Shown piece by piece: positions 63,162 to 64,000 of a stretch of DNA of 64,000 nt. The DNA comes from Streptomyces macrolidinus. GTDB taxonomy: Bacteria > Actinomycetota > Actinomycetes > Streptomycetales > Streptomycetaceae. The position numbers were made by a program, and so were the translations under genes. The notes beneath the pieces were generated by a model. It ran no database searches. It was given only the letters and a program-made list of their open reading frames with translations, and had not been told where the DNA came from. Numbering within the stretch: the first letter of the stretch is position 1; the number at the start of each line of letters is the position of its first letter. Location: positions 1 through 64,000 of the forward strand of contig NZ_JAMWMR010000025.1 of NCBI RefSeq assembly GCF_023887685.1, read 5' to 3'.

Positions 63162-63163
63162 AC

Positions 63164-64000
63164 TCACTCGGCGGCGGAGACCGGCGCCGTCCTCGCCCGG
63201 TGCACAGGGCAGCCCTTCACTCCGGGGACCGGACGCGTGCCCAGGTCGGTGATGCGATAGCCGTTCGGATAGCTCCGGATCTCCCAGTTCTGCCGTGCGA
63301 AGTGCGGGGCACGGCGCGGCGGCATGAGGCGTACGAGGCGGCCACGCGCGCGTACCGCACGGCGCACCCACGCGCGCGTGGCATCGCTCGGCCGCTCGTA
63401 CTGGAATGCCTTCAGCAGCGGGTCGTCGAGCAGGGAGAGTGTGGTGAGCTTCAGGAGGGGGGCGAGCGGGCGCGGATACCAGGAGGCCATCAGGTTCAGG
63501 GTCGCGTCGGCCACGCGGCGGCCGTCGGGGTCCCACGCGAAGTGGCTCTTCTCGTAGGCATCGAGGCAGGCCTCGAACTCCTCGTACGTCCCGGGGATGT
63601 CCTTGATGCCCATGTGCCGCCCCAACGTGCGGTAGTGCACGGCGGAGGCGATGGTCTCGTGCCGCGACAGTTCGCGCCATCCATAGGCGTCGATCCACCG
63701 CTTGGGCACGACGACGAAGGTGCAGAGCACGTACCTCATGTCGTCGTTGCTGATGTCGTAGCTGCGGTGCATCTGGTTGATACGGCGGATCGCGGTGCGG
63801 CCCTCGTCGCTGGCGAAGCCGTGCTCGACGACCGTGTCCAGGAGAATCGCGGTGTCGTCGTAGCGTCGCTGCGTACGGTCCGTGAGTTCGGCGGTCTCGG
63901 CGAGCAGCCGGCCGATGGACGGGACGGCGTACGTGCGGTAGAGGGCCAGTTCCAAGGCGCGGGTGTGGTCCCAGGGGAACTCGTAGGCGCTGCTGAGCCG
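63164..64000 (-). CDS. Oxygenase MpaB-family protein (DUF2236), 5' end cut by window edge
   Basis: At least 279 residues; the frame stays open to the right edge (codon at 64000), where it continues coding-like (SSAYEFPWDHTRALELALYR), so the true start lies outside. Features of the MpaB/latex-clearing-protein-related DUF2236 family are RRYDDTAILLDTVVEHGF, INQMHRSYDISNDDMRYVLC with its His, SRHETIASAVHYRTLGRHMG and WDPDGRRVADATLNLM. Such proteins are haem-dependent oxygenases or of unknown role. Not visibly linked to neighbouring genes. Confidence 0.75.
   Translation of the reverse strand, partial: RLSSAYEFPWDHTRALELALYRTYAVPSIGRLLAETAELTDRTQRRYDDTAILLDTVVEHGFASDEGRTAIRRINQMHRSYDISNDDMRYVLCTFVVVPKRWIDAYGWRELSRHETIASAVHYRTLGRHMGIKDIPGTYEEFEACLDAYEKSHFAWDPDGRRVADATLNLMASWYPRPLAPLLKLTTLSLLDDPLLKAFQYERPSDATRAWVRRAVRARGRLVRLMPPRRAPHFARQNWEIRSYPNGYRITDLGTRPVPGVKGCPVHRARTAPVSAAE

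Overview
The window is chromosomal DNA from a Streptomyces or a very close relative. The evidence is very high GC with strong third-position GC bias, typical streptomycete families (DUF5709, DUF6397, conservon CvnB/CvnD, StrR-type regulator, Ski2-like DUF3516 helicase), and TTA leucine codons confined to a few accessory genes. All functions below come from reading the sequence; no database search was run.

Region 1 (1-12016) looks like an acquired island. A 31-bp piece of the 3' end of a yjbQ-family gene (11958-12380) recurs at the left edge of the window (1-31; 30 of 31 identical, with a synonymous difference). A decayed serine-recombinase fragment lies beside the intact copy. The island carries a Cys-rich DnaJ-zinc-finger-like protein and a complete sugar-acid catabolic regulon. 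In that regulon a dehydratase, KDPG aldolase and KDG kinase run leftward, while a GntR repressor, an SDR, a sensory-rhodopsin-transducer-like protein and an MFS sugar porter run rightward. Three copies of an ATTGTCGACAAT-type operator tie it together. The island also holds IS5-family transposase debris and a two-gene unit (LLM-class oxidoreductase, sugar nucleotidyltransferase) rich in TTA codons.

Region 2 (12017-23030) is ordinary chromosome: YjbQ, an MltG-like transglycosylase, an ABC exporter with a divergent MarR regulator, an L,D-transpeptidase-like lipoprotein, DUF5709, a YdjM-type membrane protein, a DUF3516 helicase, acyl-CoA thioesterase II and a TetR regulator.

Region 3 (about 23175-58537) is a lipopeptide biosynthetic cluster. 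The assembly line is read leftward, mostly with 1-4 bp gene overlaps: FAAL-ACP-KS-AT-KR-ACP, then KS-AT(dead)-ACP, then C-A(Gly)-T-C-A(Ser)-T, then KS-AT(malonyl)-KR-DH-T, then C-A(Gly)-N-MT-T-C, then a type II thioesterase. The predicted chain is fatty acyl, methylmalonyl-derived 2-methyl-3-hydroxy unit, (optional extra ketide), Gly, Ser plus malonate, N-methyl-Gly. This order resembles what I recall of the 4-amino-2,4-pentadienoate cyclolipodepsipeptides (BE-43547, rakicidin, vinylamycin and microtermolide families). To the right are a flavodoxin, an ABC exporter pair, a small flavin monooxygenase-like gene and a StrR/ParB-type activator. Between the flavodoxin and exporter operons lies an inverted repeat with 9-bp arms and an 11-bp spacer, matching the StrR operator layout, so the regulator and its probable target are both visible. 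The notable defect is the second AT: its GHSxG serine is glycine and its small subdomain is missing.

Region 4 (58746-64000) is ordinary chromosome: two PPOX-fold proteins, a DUF6397 protein followed by gene debris, a split conservon (cvnB and cvnD without cvnA or cvnC), a SAM methyltransferase and an MpaB-family oxygenase cut by the right edge.
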